A DNA stretch of 64,000 nucleotides from JBCKUK01 sp038924905 (lineage in GTDB: Bacteria; Pseudomonadota; Gammaproteobacteria; Burkholderiales; Methylophilaceae), in the NCBI GenBank assembly GCA_038924905.1, contig JBCKUK010000004.1, positions 8,754 to 72,753 on the forward strand, written 5' to 3'. This document shows, piece by piece, positions 9,323 through 20,357 of the stretch. The translations under genes were made by a program, and so were the position numbers. Under the pieces are notes generated by a model, which saw nothing but the letters and a program-made list of their open reading frames with translations, ran no database searches and was not told where the DNA came from. Positions within the stretch are counted from its first letter, which is position 1, and every line of letters starts with the position of its first letter.

Positions 9323-9577
9323 ATGGATAAGTTTAGGGTAGGTCAGAGTGTTAGGGTGCTACCAGCGGATAACGGGGAATATTCAGAAACAGATAATTTG
9401 ATTTGTTATATAGACCAAGCCAAATTCTGGGATGAAGAAGGCCAGGTTTTTATGTATGGCGTAGATATTGATTATCACGTTTCAGAAGAATGCCTGGAAC
9501 CCATCTACGACGGGGATCAAAAATCCTCATGGGAAGAGGGTGTTTGGCAACCTCGAACCGCACCCAGCGTATCGTAG
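9323..9577 (+). CDS. conserved-looking small hypothetical protein
   Basis: An 84-residue acidic soluble protein, starting MDKFRVGQSVRVLP, which suggests a small SH3-like or KOW-like beta-barrel (GQSVRVLPADNGEY). A Shine-Dalgarno AGGAG precedes the ATG and the gene lies 15 bases after the exported thioredoxin-like gene, so the two are probably cotranscribed. I do not recognise the family. Confidence 0.6.
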   Translation: MDKFRVGQSVRVLPADNGEYSETDNLICYIDQAKFWDEEGQVFMYGVDIDYHVSEECLEPIYDGDQKSSWEEGVWQPRTAPSVS

Positions 9578-9844
9578 TCGAATCCAAATTAACAAGGACA
9601 ATCCTGTAAGTGCCTGCACCACCTGTTGTTGATTAATGGTGATGCATTTATGATTCAGCCATAGCAAAGAATCACTTGCTGCAGGCTTCTACCTATTAAG
9701 GTAAAGCTGGTCAGGCACTGAACCACGGTGCACGCAACTGGCTGTTACGCCTCGTCTCGCGTTCGGTGGTTCGGTACACGCTCATCGGCGAACATGCTGG
9801 TAGGGTACCATAGCACCCTGACAACGGATTCATGGCAGATAAGC

Positions 9845-10100
9845 GTGTTACGACTCACAGAACTCAAACTCCCTCTCGACTCATGCTGAACACGCGCTTA
9901 AAGATGAAACCTTAAAGCGGCTGGGCATCGCTGCGCTCGCGCTCATCCGTTATTCGATTGCACAACGCAGCCACGATGCCCGCAAGCGCAACAGGCGCTG
10001 ATGAAGCGCTTGAAGACAGAGCAGCATGGCAACGGCAATTGTGCTATCTACGCCGGATACCGCCTATTACTCCGTTGCGCAGGCGTCCGGCAAGCTGGCA
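9845..10100 (+). pseudogene. 5' remnant of an NAD(P)/FAD-dependent oxidoreductase
   Basis: Translating across two frameshifts gives VLRLTELKLPLD, then HAEHALKDETLKRLGIA, SIAQRSHDARKRNR and STPDTAYYSVAQAS. This matches the N terminus of the uncharacterised FAD-dependent dehydrogenase family (COG2509 type). An extra base lies near 9881 and a second shift is needed near 10,030. The remainder is replaced by an IS30-like fragment. Most of 9578-9844 shows nothing I can name. Assignment is by memory of the family N terminus. Confidence 0.55.
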
Positions 10101-10105
10101 GCAAA

Positions 10106-10555
10106 AATCATCATGGCGCATTGGTCACACTGGCCGAGAGGAAGTCGCGCTATGTCCTGGCAGCCCAGGGTTGCTAAGACCAAACATGCGCAGGGCGTGA
10201 CAGCGGCGGTAACGCGCCTGTTGCGCCCCTAAGCGCAAGTGCCACACCCGTTACATTCGACCATGGCCGTGAATTTGCGGAGCATGAAACCATCGCTCAC
10301 AAACTGAAGGCTGGGGTCTCACGCCCATCCCTACTATTCATGGGAACGCGAGCTTTCCGAGAACAGCAACAAGTTGTTGGGCAGTATTTCCCCAAAGGGA
10401 TAGACTTGACTGACGTGACCCGAGAACAGGTGCAATGGGCGGTGGATCTTCTCAACCACCGGCCCCGTAAAGTGCCGGGATTCATGACACCGTTTGAGGT
10501 ATTATTTGAGCGGAGGGTGCGCTACACCAAGGTGCCGTCCGGTGTAGTACTCTGA
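10106..10555 (+). pseudogene. degenerate IS30-family transposase fragment
   Basis: Pieces in several frames fit the IS30 catalytic core and C terminus: KNHHGALVTLAERKSRYV, then VTFDHGREFAEHETIAHKL, then QYFPKGIDLTDVTREQV and LNHRPRKVPGFMTPFEV. At least two frameshifts and a short garbled segment separate them, and the N-terminal part is missing. It ends about 30 bases before ilvD, so its insertion set the present ilvD upstream region. Confidence 0.75.
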
Positions 10556-10586
10556 ATTTGAATCCGCAAAAATTAAAGGAGGCATT

Positions 10587-12263
10587 ATGCCCAGCAACTT
10601 CAATAGCAAAGTCGTCACGCAGGGGGTGCAGCGTTCGCCTAACCGCGCCATGCTACGCGCCGTAGGCTTTGGCGACGGGGATTTCGACAAGCCCATCGTG
10701 GGCATCGCCAATGCCTACAGCACGATTACGCCCTGCAATGCGGGACTTGATACCTTGGCGACTCGGGCTGAACACGCGGCCAGAGCGGCCGGCGCGATGC
10801 CGCAGAAATTTGGCACGATCACGATTTCCGACGGCATTTCCATGGGCACCGAGGGGATGAAATGCTCGCTGGTGAGCCGCGAGGTGATCGCCGACTCGAT
10901 CGAGACGGTGTGCCGTGGTCAAAGCATGGACGGCGTGCTCGCTATCGGCGGCTGCGACAAAAACATGCCTGGCGCCATGATCGCTTTTGCGCGCTTGAAC
11001 ATCCCTGCTATTTTTGTTTACGGCGGCACCATCAAACCGGGACGCTACCATGGGCGTGATTTGACCATCGTCAGCAGCTTCGAGGCAGTGGGGGAATTCA
11101 TCGCACATCGGATCGATGCAGGGGAACTTCTGGCCATCGAGCGCAATGCCTGTCCCGGCGTTGGTTCCTGCGGCGGCATGTACACAGCCAACACCATGGC
11201 CTCGACGTTCGAAGCGATGGGCTTAAGCCTGCCGTATTCGTCCACCATGGCGGCGGAAGACGCGGAAAAAGCCGACAGCGCGGCACGCTCCGCCGAGGTA
11301 CTGGTACAAGCCATCCACAAGCAGATACTGCCCGCTCAGCTTTTGACCAGAAAGGCTTTTGAGAACGCGATTTCCGTGGTCATGGCGGTGGGGGGCACGA
11401 CCAATGCCGTCTTGCATTTACTGGCGATAGCACATGCTATGCGCGTCGACTTGTGCATCGATGATTTTGAGACGATCAGTAGGCGCGTACCGGTATTAGG
11501 CGACATGAAACCATCCGGCCGCTACGTGGTGACCGACCTCCACCGCGCGGGCGGCATCCCGCAGGTAATGAAGATGCTCCTGGCACACGGTGTGCTGCAC
11601 GGAGACTGTCTGACCATCACCGGCGAGACTATCGCAGAGGTACTGAACAATGTCCCCGCAGAGCCGCGTTCGGATCAGGACGTGATCCGTCCCTGGCATA
11701 ACCCGGTTTACCCACAAGGACACTTGTCGATTCTGAAAGGCAATCTGTCGCCGGAAGGGGCGGTGGCCAAAATTAGTGGGATCAAGAACCCGAAGATTAC
11801 TGGTCCGGCGCGCGTGTTTAATTCAGAGGAAGCCTGCATGGAAGCGATCCTGGCGGAAAAAATAAAACCCGGGGATGTAGTCGTAATCCGCTACGAAGGC
11901 CCGAAGGGCGGACCCGGGATGCGTGAAATGCTATCGCCTACGGCGGCGCTGGTGGGAGCGGGAATGGGGGGAAGCGTCGCGCTGATTACCGATGGCCGTT
12001 TTTCCGGCGGCACTTATGGCTTTGTAGTGGGGCACGTTGCGCCCGAAGCGGCGGTGGGCGGTACTATCGCGCTGGTTGAGGAAGGTGATTCCATCACTAT
12101 TGACGCGGAAGCCCGCCTGCTACAACTGAATATTAACGACGAAGAACTGGCGCAGCGCCGTGCCCTGTGGCAGCCGCCCAACCCGCGCTATACACGCGGA
12201 GTCTTGGCAAAATACGCCCGGCTGGTGTCAAGCGCAAGTCTCGGCGCGGTGACGGACGCATGA
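10587..12263 (+). CDS. ilvD: dihydroxy-acid dehydratase
   Basis: Dehydrates 2,3-dihydroxy-isovalerate and 2,3-dihydroxy-3-methylvalerate in valine and isoleucine synthesis, using an Fe-S cluster. The 558 residues span the whole family. Cluster ligands are visible in [21 protein letters not shown] and [16 protein letters not shown]; the C-terminal [15 protein letters not shown] is also typical. AAAGGAGG precedes the ATG. It stands alone, after an IS30 remnant and before the GC-rich envelope operon, without other ilv genes. Fe-S dehydratases are classic targets of superoxide and copper, so this could be a spare copy. Confidence 0.97.
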   Translation: MPSNFNSKVVTQGVQRSPNRAMLRAVGFGDGDFDKPIVGIANAYSTITPCNAGLDTLATRAEHAARAAGAMPQKFGTITISDGISMGTEGMKCSLVSREVIADSIETVCRGQSMDGVLAIGGCDKNMPGAMIAFARLNIPAIFVYGGTIKPGRYHGRDLTIVSSFEAVGEFIAHRIDAGELLAIERNACPGVGSCGGMYTANTMASTFEAMGLSLPYSSTMAAEDAEKADSAARSAEVLVQAIHKQILPAQLLTRKAFENAISVVMAVGGTTNAVLHLLAIAHAMRVDLCIDDFETISRRVPVLGDMKPSGRYVVTDLHRAGGIPQVMKMLLAHGVLHGDCLTITGETIAEVLNNVPAEPRSDQDVIRPWHNPVYPQGHLSILKGNLSPEGAVAKISGIKNPKITGPARVFNSEEACMEAILAEKIKPGDVVVIRYEGPKGGPGMREMLSPTAALVGAGMGGSVALITDGRFSGGTYGFVVGHVAPEAAVGGTIALVEEGDSITIDAEARLLQLNINDEELAQRRALWQPPNPRYTRGVLAKYARLVSSASLGAVTDA

Positions 12264-12425
12264 ACCTAAAAACCGCAGTTCTTGCCAGCACGGAGACCAC
12301 CGCGCTGGAGATACGAGAACCATGAACCGATGCCCGTAGCTGTGCAGCGCCGGCGCGTTGCATGTCGCGGCGGCAATTAGATCTATCTTTATAAGGAGGA
12401 CGCACAGTGAAACGCAAAAAAGGGC

Positions 12426-13679
12426 GTGATATTGAAAAGCTTTTTTCATGATGGTTATCGTGACAATGCGCCGCACCGGCCGAGCCTCGCCGCGGGCTGC
12501 GCGTTGCTGCTGAGCCTGCTCTTGCTCTCCGGTTGCTCGACACCACGGCACTACGATGCGCTGCTGGTACTGAGCGACATCGCTTCCGGCGGGCGCGCGA
12601 GCCTTCTGAAAGCGCGCACTCCCGAGCCTTCGCGCACAGCGGTCGCGTACACGATCGCCGGGCGCACCCATACGGCCGACCTCTATCTCCCCGGCGACGG
12701 CAAGCCCGAGGCCGGCATCGTGCTGGTTCCCGGCGCGGTCCCGGAGGGCAAGGATAACGAAGCTCTGGTCGCCTTCGCGATGACATTGGCGCGTGCGCGT
12801 TTTGCCGTGCTCACGCCGGAGTTGAGCGGTCTGCGCGAACTCAAGATGCAGCCCGCCCATGCGCGCGAGGTGGCCGACGCGTTCCGCCACCTTGTCGAGC
12901 GCGAGGACCTGTCGCTGCGCGGACGGGCCGGCATCGCCGCCTTCAGCTACGGCGTCGGCCCGGCGCTGCTGGCCGCCCTGGAAGACGACGTGCGCGGCCG
13001 GGTGCGCTTCATCCTGGGCGTCGGCGGCTATCACGATATGCGCGCGTCGATCCGCTTTTTCACCACCGGTTACTTCGAAGACAAGGGCGCGCCGCGCTAT
13101 CTCAAACCCGACGACTATGGGAAACTCGTCTTCATCAAGAGCGTGCTGGACCAGATCGGCAGCCGGGACGACCGCGTCACGCTGGACGCGATGGTGTCGG
13201 CCAGACTGAAAGACCCCGGCGCCGACCTGTCCGTGCTCGCGAAAAAACTCGGCCCTGAGGGTCTTGCGGTCTACCGCCTGCTGGCCAATACAGACCCGGA
13301 AGAAACGCCGCGCCTGCTGGCCGCGCTGCCGCAAGCCATCGTCGCGACGATCGATGCGCTCACCCTGGATAACAAGGGACTGCAACGGCTCACGGCGCGG
13401 CTGCTGTTGGTGCATGGGCGGAACGACCGGCTGATCCACTATCCCGAGAGCCTGGCGCTGGGTAATGCTGTCGCGCCAGGCCAGGCACACGTAGTCATTC
13501 TCAACCGGATTCTCGGCCACGTGGACCTGACGCTGTCGCATTTCTTCTCGCTCCGGTTATGGCGCGAGGAGTTGCCCGATGCCTGGCGTTTGTTGCGTGT
13601 CGTGAACCTGCTGCTGCTGGAACGCGAACGCCCTGCCGCCGCGGCCATTCCAGCACGCGTCGGCGAGGCGGCGCGATGA
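12426..13679 (+). CDS. putative lipoprotein alpha/beta hydrolase
   Basis: A 417-residue protein with an N-terminal hydrophobic segment ending in the lipobox LLLSGC, so probably a lipid-anchored envelope protein. The body looks like an alpha/beta hydrolase: possible nucleophile serine in AAFSYGVG, acid in HGRNDRLIHY and histidine in ILGHVDL. The GTG start at 12426 has no good ribosome site; a strong AAGGAGG at 12393-12399 serves a GTG at 12407 in another frame, so the true N terminus is uncertain. Its stop overlaps the glycosyltransferase start (ATGA). Very GC-rich. Substrate unknown; a lipid or glycolipid is a guess from context. Confidence 0.7.
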   Translation: MILKSFFHDGYRDNAPHRPSLAAGCALLLSLLLLSGCSTPRHYDALLVLSDIASGGRASLLKARTPEPSRTAVAYTIAGRTHTADLYLPGDGKPEAGIVLVPGAVPEGKDNEALVAFAMTLARARFAVLTPELSGLRELKMQPAHAREVADAFRHLVEREDLSLRGRAGIAAFSYGVGPALLAALEDDVRGRVRFILGVGGYHDMRASIRFFTTGYFEDKGAPRYLKPDDYGKLVFIKSVLDQIGSRDDRVTLDAMVSARLKDPGADLSVLAKKLGPEGLAVYRLLANTDPEETPRLLAALPQAIVATIDALTLDNKGLQRLTARLLLVHGRNDRLIHYPESLALGNAVAPGQAHVVILNRILGHVDLTLSHFFSLRLWREELPDAWRLLRVVNLLLLERERPAAAAIPARVGEAAR

Positions 13680-15091
13680 CAGGGGTCGCTGCGATGCAGC
13701 GGGCGCTGGATACAGCACTCAAAACCATCACCGGGCAGCATGTCGCCCCCCCGGCGCCCACGTCACCGCGCGTGCTGCTGTTGACCTCCACGCTGGGTTC
13801 GGGTCATCTGCGTGCCGCTCAGGCGATCGAGGCCGCGCTCCTGGAACAGTGCCCTGCCGCCAGGGTGGAAACGCTCGACTTCTGGTCGCTGATGGACGCA
13901 GGCGTCGCGCAAGCCGTGCGGCAAACCTACCTGCGGCTGGTGCAGGAGCGTCCGGAACTCTACGACCGCATCTTCCAGCTCGACGAACGCACCTGGCGGC
14001 GGATGCTGGAGAACAACCAGGCGCCGCCGCCGTCCCTTGCCGAGGGACTGGCATTGCTCGCGGCCACCGGCGGCGCTGGCAAGAAGGCACAACCGGAACC
14101 GGACGGCGGCCACCATGCGCTGGACCGGGTCTTGTTCCGCCTGTTTTGCGCGGCACTTCCAAGGCGCGCGCGTTCCGGAAATCGGGCCCTGGTGTGGGGC
14201 GCGCTGGTCAAATGGGGCCAGATGCGCCTCGCGCGGCGGCTGGACGCGCGTTTGCGGGCATTCGCGCCCGATGTGGTGGTGGCGACGTCCATGCATCCTG
14301 CCGCCTTGCTCTCGCTCATCAAAACACGCCGCCGGTTCAGCCTTCCCACGCTCGGCGTGTTGACCGATTTCGGCATGCACGACTTCTGGATTCAGCCCGG
14401 CATCGATGGCTATTGCATCGCCCACGAATCGATCGCCGGCCTGCCTGACGTTGGCGGCGAGTCCCCGTGGCTGCTGGCGACCGGCATCCCGCTGATGCCC
14501 GGATTCCGCAACCCGCCCAGCGCGCGCGAGGCGCGCTTGCAACTGCGCCTCGATCCCGAGGCCCCGGTCGTGCTGGTGCCGGGCGGCGGTCTCGGCCTGG
14601 GGGTGGACACCATCGCCGAACGTCTGCTGGCGGGCTCCGCTCGCCTGCAAGTGCTGGTGCTGGTGGGCCACAACGCCGCGGCGCGCAAGTCGCTCGCCGC
14701 GCTGGCCGGCCGCTATCCGGGCAGGCTCGGCGTGTGGGACTGGACCGAACGGATGGAGGTCTTCATCCGCGCCGCGGATGTCGTGGTCGGCAAACCCGGC
14801 GGGCTGACGGTGGCGGAGGTGCTGGCCTGCGGCCGGCCGCTGTTGGCGACGCACTCTTTGCGCGGACAGGAAGGCTTCAACGTGCGCTTTCTGGAACAGC
14901 ACGGCGTCGGCCACCTGGTGCCCGAGGACGAACTGGCGGAGAGAATCGAATCCCTGCTCGCGAACCGCGGCGAACTCGCGCGCATCCAGCAGCGTGCCTG
15001 GACGCTCGGCAAACGCGACGCCGCGGCGCGGATCGCGGAAGCGGTGCTGGCGTTCGCGCAGGCGCGCAGCCATGAGGAGGTTAAACGCTGA
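13676..15091 (+). CDS. MGDG-synthase-like glycosyltransferase (GT28 type)
   Basis: A 471-residue glycosyltransferase. The N-terminal acceptor domain has the MGDG-synthase signature LLTSTLGSGHLRAAQAI; the C-terminal nucleotide-sugar domain has VLVPGGGLGLGVDTI, VVGKPGGLTVAEVLACG and GQEGFNVRFLE. Relatives add glucose or galactose to diacylglycerol or related lipids. An extra stretch near residues 120-150 (KKAQPEPDGG) looks variable. I start at ATG 13676, which overlaps the previous stop (ATGA); an upstream ATG at 13559 would lie inside the hydrolase gene. The acceptor cannot be read from sequence. Confidence 0.85.
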   Translation: MTGVAAMQRALDTALKTITGQHVAPPAPTSPRVLLLTSTLGSGHLRAAQAIEAALLEQCPAARVETLDFWSLMDAGVAQAVRQTYLRLVQERPELYDRIFQLDERTWRRMLENNQAPPPSLAEGLALLAATGGAGKKAQPEPDGGHHALDRVLFRLFCAALPRRARSGNRALVWGALVKWGQMRLARRLDARLRAFAPDVVVATSMHPAALLSLIKTRRRFSLPTLGVLTDFGMHDFWIQPGIDGYCIAHESIAGLPDVGGESPWLLATGIPLMPGFRNPPSAREARLQLRLDPEAPVVLVPGGGLGLGVDTIAERLLAGSARLQVLVLVGHNAAARKSLAALAGRYPGRLGVWDWTERMEVFIRAADVVVGKPGGLTVAEVLACGRPLLATHSLRGQEGFNVRFLEQHGVGHLVPEDELAERIESLLANRGELARIQQRAWTLGKRDAAARIAEAVLAFAQARSHEEVKR

Positions 15092-15660
15092 TGGAATGGC
15101 TGCGGCAAATCATCCAGCACGGCCTGCTCAAGGTGGACCGTCTTTACCGCTGGCGGCATCGCTTGCAGTCGGCCGGAGAGGTGCTGCTGGTGGGGCGATC
15201 CCGTTATAGCGGCCCGGCCATGGCGTTCGCGGACGGCACGCGGCTGGCCGCCGGCGATTTCATCGGCGCGCTGCATTTCAATAACGCGCGGTTTACGCAG
15301 CTTGACGGCGCGACATCCAGAAGAGCGGCCTTGCGCTTTGCGCGGCTGATGCTGGAGTCCATGCGCATCCTGGCGCACCAGGCACGCCACGATCCGGCGT
15401 TCTCGGACCTGGCCGTCTACCACGCGGTAAGCCCGCTTCCGCCTCACGGTCAGCGTGTCGGTTTCATCACCCAGCCGTTCCCGAGTGGTGTGAAAAAGCG
15501 CCTGCTTGGCGCATACTTTCGACTGCTGGTGTGGGCGTTTGCGCCCGCAGAGCAGACCCGCGACTCGGCCCGGCCGGAGCCGACCCTTTACTGGCTCACC
15601 CGCCAGGAACTGCTGCGGCAATTCGCTGACGCACCCAACCAGGGAGACAGCAAAAAGTGA
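15091..15660 (+). CDS. YkoP-like domain protein
   Basis: A 189-residue protein of unknown function. The central part GEVLLVGRSRYSGPAM, then FADGTRLAAGDFIGALHFNN, resembles the YkoP-like domain, which in Firmicutes is encoded beside, or fused to, polysaccharide deacetylases and MGDG-type glycosyltransferases. That is exactly the setting here. The start overlaps the glycosyltransferase stop (TGATG) behind a GAGGAGG ribosome site, and its end overlaps the deacetylase start. No signal peptide. Family call is from memory of the domain pattern. Confidence 0.65.
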   Translation: MEWLRQIIQHGLLKVDRLYRWRHRLQSAGEVLLVGRSRYSGPAMAFADGTRLAAGDFIGALHFNNARFTQLDGATSRRAALRFARLMLESMRILAHQARHDPAFSDLAVYHAVSPLPPHGQRVGFITQPFPSGVKKRLLGAYFRLLVWAFAPAEQTRDSARPEPTLYWLTRQELLRQFADAPNQGDSKK

Positions 15661-16292
15661 CTTCCAACTCGCCCGGCGCTCCGCGCGAAGCGCCTGAGGG
15701 AAACCGCGTATACCTCACTTTCGACGACGGCCCGGACGCGCAGTGGACGGCGCGCATTCTAGACCTCCTGGCGGAAGCGAACGCCTGCGCCACTTTTTTC
15801 GTCGTCGGGCGCCAGGCGCGCACGCACGCCCCGCTGCTACGGCGCATCGTGGCGCAGGGTCATGAGATCGGCAATCACACCTGGAGTCACCGCCACCCCT
15901 GGACCATGCTGGCGCCGGCGGCGCGGCAAGAGGTTCGCGACGGCGCTGCCGCGATCGCCGACATCATCGGGCAGGGCGCAAGATTTTTCCGGCCGCCGCA
16001 CGGGCGCCCGCGTCGCTGCATGATCGAGGCCGCCGCGGGCTGCGGCCAGCAGCTCGTGTTGTGGCACCGCAGCGCGGTCGATTGGGGGCCGCTGGGTTCC
16101 GTCCGTGGAATCGCCGCGAGGCTCGGTGCGGTGCGGGCCGGCGACATCGTCCTGATGCACGATGGCGGCGCAGGCATCAACCATCCCGGCGAGCTGGTCA
16201 AGGCGCTGCCCCCGTTTTTCGCCGATTTGAACCGGCGCGGCCTCGTGCCGGGCCTGCTTCCCGGCGCAACGCCGAACAACCCTTCCCCATGA
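15657..16292 (+). CDS. polysaccharide deacetylase (NodB homology domain)
   Basis: A 211-residue carbohydrate esterase family 4 domain. Motif 1 TFDDGPD, motif 2 HTWSH (zinc histidines), motif 3 RPPHGRPR, motif 4 around DWG and motif 5 VLMHDGG are all present, so it should be an active metal-dependent N-deacetylase. No signal peptide is seen, which suggests a cytoplasmic substrate such as a glycolipid or lipid-linked sugar rather than finished peptidoglycan. It starts at GTG overlapping the YkoP-like stop (GTGA). Last gene of the four-gene operon. Confidence 0.88.
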   Translation: MTSNSPGAPREAPEGNRVYLTFDDGPDAQWTARILDLLAEANACATFFVVGRQARTHAPLLRRIVAQGHEIGNHTWSHRHPWTMLAPAARQEVRDGAAAIADIIGQGARFFRPPHGRPRRCMIEAAAGCGQQLVLWHRSAVDWGPLGSVRGIAARLGAVRAGDIVLMHDGGAGINHPGELVKALPPFFADLNRRGLVPGLLPGATPNNPSP

Positions 16293-16344
16293 CCGCATTC
16301 CGCATGCGAGCGACGAGAATGAAAAAATTTTACGGACCGAGTAC

Positions 16345-17176
16345 ATGAATCAGGACCGGCTGACACTCACCCGCCCAGACGACTGGCACCTGCATCTGCG
16401 CGACGGTGACGTGCTGGCCTCGGTGCTACCCGACACGGCGCGGCGCTTCGAGCGCGCCATGGTCATGCCCAACCTCGATCCGCCCGTACGCACGGTGGAG
16501 GATGCGCGCGCCTACTGCGACCGCATTCTCGCAGCCTTGCCCGCGGGGGATGCGCTTCGAGCCGCTGATGACGCTTTACCTCACCGACCACACCTCGCCC
16601 GAGGAGATCGTGCGCGCCAGAGCGAGCGGCCTGGTGCATGCGGTGGGTGAAGCCTTTCTCGTGGGCGCGACGACGAATTCCGAATTCGGCGTCACCGACT
16701 TCGCGCGCTGCGACGCGGTGTTCGCGGCCATGGAAGAGGCGAGTCTGCCGCTGCTGCTGCACGGCGAGGTGACGGACGTCGACGTCGATGTCTTCGACCG
16801 CGAGGCGGTGTTCATCGAGTGGCATCTGGTTCGCATCGTCGAGCGTTTCCCGCGCCTCAAAGTGGTGCTGGAGCACATCACCACGCGCGAGGCCGTCGAG
16901 TTCGTCCGCGCGGCGCCGGACAACGTGGCGGCAACCATCACCGCGCACCACTTGTTGCTCAACCGCAATGCCATGTTCGCGGGCGGCATGCGTCCGTACG
17001 CCTACTGTCTGCCGGTGTTGAAGCGCGAGACGCACCAGCGGCAACCCCAGGTTTTTCCTCGGCACACCGACAGCGCCCCGCATGCGCGCCACGCCAAGGA
17101 GTCGGCCTGCGGCTGCGCCGGCATCTACACCGCGCACGCGGCACTCGAGTTGTACGCCGAGGTGTTCGAGGAGGCG
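16345..17176 (+). pseudogene. pyrC: dihydroorotase, frameshifted and 3'-truncated
   Basis: The start reads [21 protein letters not shown], the type II dihydroorotase N terminus with the metal-binding HLHLRDG. A single extra G in the run at 16545-16549 shifts the frame; after it the sequence continues as [21 protein letters not shown] block near 17030-17060 is also altered ([19 protein letters not shown]). The gene stops matching after [12 protein letters not shown] at 17176, losing roughly the last 50 residues. It abuts the equally truncated hemD-like gene on the opposite strand, so it is non-functional unless the junction is an assembly error. Confidence 0.85.
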
Positions 17177-17654
17177 CCTCGTTCTTCAAGCGCTTTCTGC
17201 AGTTCCTGATTGGTTTCGCCGTAGCGCTGCACTACCACACACTTGCCCTGCAGTGGCGTCGAGTCGAGTTCGGACAGCACTTCAGCGGTGGTGTATGGAT
17301 CCTTGGCGCTGCCATCGATGTGCACCTTGTGCAAGCGCAACGCAGCGGTCGGCTTGGGGCCGCGCACTACTACTTGTGCCGCTTCCAGCTGGGCCAGCAG
17401 CTGATCCGTCAAATTCAATGCATCGGTTGCCGAGAACAGTGCCTTGACGCCGACGCCGGTCTGAAAAATGAAAATATCCGGCGGTGCCGTGTCCCATTTG
17501 TGCAACAGCTCGGCGATATGCGCGGGTCGATGTCGGGAATCTCGGCCAGCGCCGGCGCGGAAAATGGGATTCCACCATGTTTCCGGACCAGATTGGCGAT
17601 CTTCTCGCCAACGCGGCTTTCCAGTATGGCGATGGTTTTGTTACGCACGGGCAA
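17174..17654 (-). pseudogene. uroporphyrinogen-III synthase-like gene, truncated and frameshifted
   Basis: Reading from 17654: RNKTIAILESRVGEKIANLV, then APALAEIPDIDP, and after a one-base shift near 17,518 LHKWDTAPPDIFIFQTGVGV, VVRGPKPTAALR, DPYTTAEVLSELDS and [20 protein letters not shown]. This is the HemD fold of uroporphyrinogen-III synthase (PF02602), which closes the tetrapyrrole ring. The C-terminal half is missing beyond the junction with pyrC at a GGCGCC hexamer (17173-17178). Confidence 0.75.
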
Positions 17655-17961
17655 TTCCTCCAGATCGGTGATGAATATTCATCCACATTGGATGCTAGCT
17701 GTGAGTATCTTACTCGACCTCCCTGCAAATCATCACCCTGCTTGTCTATTACACATTCCTGGTTGAAAACATGAAAAGCGGGAGGAAAAATTATTGGATA
17801 TTTATCTGGAATCTTAAGCGCTATCCAAAGCATGTGTTTCTGTTCGTTGACTCTTATCCCATTGCTTGATAACTTTTTACAAAACTAATATGCGCATTTT
17901 TTGCAATCATTTCTCTGATGAATATGTCAAGGCACGCGCCGTGCGTATTTTTTTAACATGC
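17655..17961. other. intergenic region, no gene seen
   Basis: About 300 bases of more AT-rich sequence between the hemD-like remnant and the nadA stop. I see no protein with family features, no RNA gene and no clear terminator. It probably includes the former promoter of the hemD-like gene. Confidence 0.5.
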
Positions 17962-19101
17962 TCATGCCGGGCCTATCCCTGAAAACAGTTTTTGTTCTTT
18001 CGCCAAATCCGCCGAAGGGCGGACGTTGGCATCATGGTGCGCGGCAAAGCTAAGCATCCGATCAATACAGATGAGTGCTTTGCGGCTGATGTCCGTATCA
18101 ATGTGAATCTCGTTCCTGCCAGACTCCAACACGTCGGCCAGATTTTGCAGGCCGTTCATCGCCATCCACGGACAGTGTGCGCAACTTTTGCAGGTTGCGC
18201 TATTGCCCGCCGTCGGCGCCTCAATGAAGCGTTTGCCGGGCGCGGCCATTTTCATCTTATATAGGATGCCACTGTCGGTCGCGACAATGAACTCATCGGC
18301 ATCGAGCGATTGTGCGGCCGCAATCAAGCGCGAGGTCGAGCCGACCACGTCGGCCAGTGCCACCACGGCTTCCGGCGACTCCGGATGGACCAGCACCTTG
18401 GCGCGTGGGTGTTCGCGTTTCAATAACTCCAATTCGATTGCCTTGAACTCATCGTGCACCAAACAGGAGCCCTGCCAGATCAACATGTCTGCGCCGGTTT
18501 TTTTCTGTATATAGTTGCCTAGATGCTTATCCGGTGCCCATAGGATTTTCTTGCCCTGCGCATGCAGGTGCGCGACAATCTGCAGACCGATAGAAGACGT
18601 CACCATCCAATCGGCGCGCGCCTTCACCGCTGCACTGGTGTTGGCATAGACCACGACTGTACGGTCAGGATGCGCATCGCAAAATGCAGTGAACTCGTCC
18701 GCAGGACAGCCCAAATCGAGAGAGCAAGTTGCGTCGAGATCAGGCATCAAAACACGTTTATGCGGACTGAGTATCTTCGCTGTCTCACCCATAAATTTCA
18801 CGCCAACCACCACCACAGTCCTGGCTGGATGGTCGCGGCCGAAACGCGCCATCTCGAGTGAGTCCGACACGCAACCACCAGTCTCATCCGCCAACTCCTG
18901 CAAATCTGCATCCACATAATAGTGCGCGACCAGCACCGCTTGTTGTTCTTTTAGCAGGTGTTTGATGCGCACTTTGAGAGCTGCTCTTTCAGCCCGCGAC
19001 AGATCTGCAGGCACGCGCGCCCAAGCATTGGCGGTGCAACTGGTGCCCAGATCCATTTGCGGACGCTCGAATTCAACGGTTTTGATGGATAGAGCATGCA
19101 T
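17962..19101 (-). CDS. nadA: quinolinate synthase
   Basis: Condenses iminoaspartate with dihydroxyacetone phosphate to quinolinate for NAD synthesis, using a [4Fe-4S] cluster. The 379-residue protein has the expected [13 protein letters not shown] motif and cluster cysteines in DATCSLD (about 122), [10 protein letters not shown] (about 211) and the C-terminal [10 protein letters not shown] (about 302). No nadB or nadC is nearby. It follows moaA in the same direction with a 116-bp gap. The cluster is oxygen-sensitive, in keeping with the Fe-S theme of the region. Confidence 0.97.
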   Translation of the reverse strand: MHALSIKTVEFERPQMDLGTSCTANAWARVPADLSRAERAALKVRIKHLLKEQQAVLVAHYYVDADLQELADETGGCVSDSLEMARFGRDHPARTVVVVGVKFMGETAKILSPHKRVLMPDLDATCSLDLGCPADEFTAFCDAHPDRTVVVYANTSAAVKARADWMVTSSIGLQIVAHLHAQGKKILWAPDKHLGNYIQKKTGADMLIWQGSCLVHDEFKAIELELLKREHPRAKVLVHPESPEAVVALADVVGSTSRLIAAAQSLDADEFIVATDSGILYKMKMAAPGKRFIEAPTAGNSATCKSCAHCPWMAMNGLQNLADVLESGRNEIHIDTDISRKALICIDRMLSFAAHHDANVRPSADLAKEQKLFSGIGPA

Positions 19102-19217
19102 AGATAGTCCTCACTGAATAAGTCGTTTATTGGTTCACGCAACTGCTGATTATAGCGCTGATGCTGCCGAAATGAATCGGGGCGTCGGCGAAATCAGGTT
19201 TAGTGCGGATGAAAGCG

Positions 19218-20321
<1,104 letters not shown>

Positions 20322-20357
20322 GGGGGCCTTGTTGTGTGGATTGACTGCTTTTTTACA

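Noticed and set aside
13559..13675. A longer N terminus for the MGDG-type glycosyltransferase
   Set aside because: It lies inside the upstream hydrolase gene and is Arg-rich; the ATGA overlap at 13676 is the natural start.
12228..15073. Very long open frames on the minus strand opposite the glycolipid operon (437 and 436 codons)
   Set aside because: They are antisense to genes with clear domains, are His/Arg/Gln-rich, and reflect high GC third positions.
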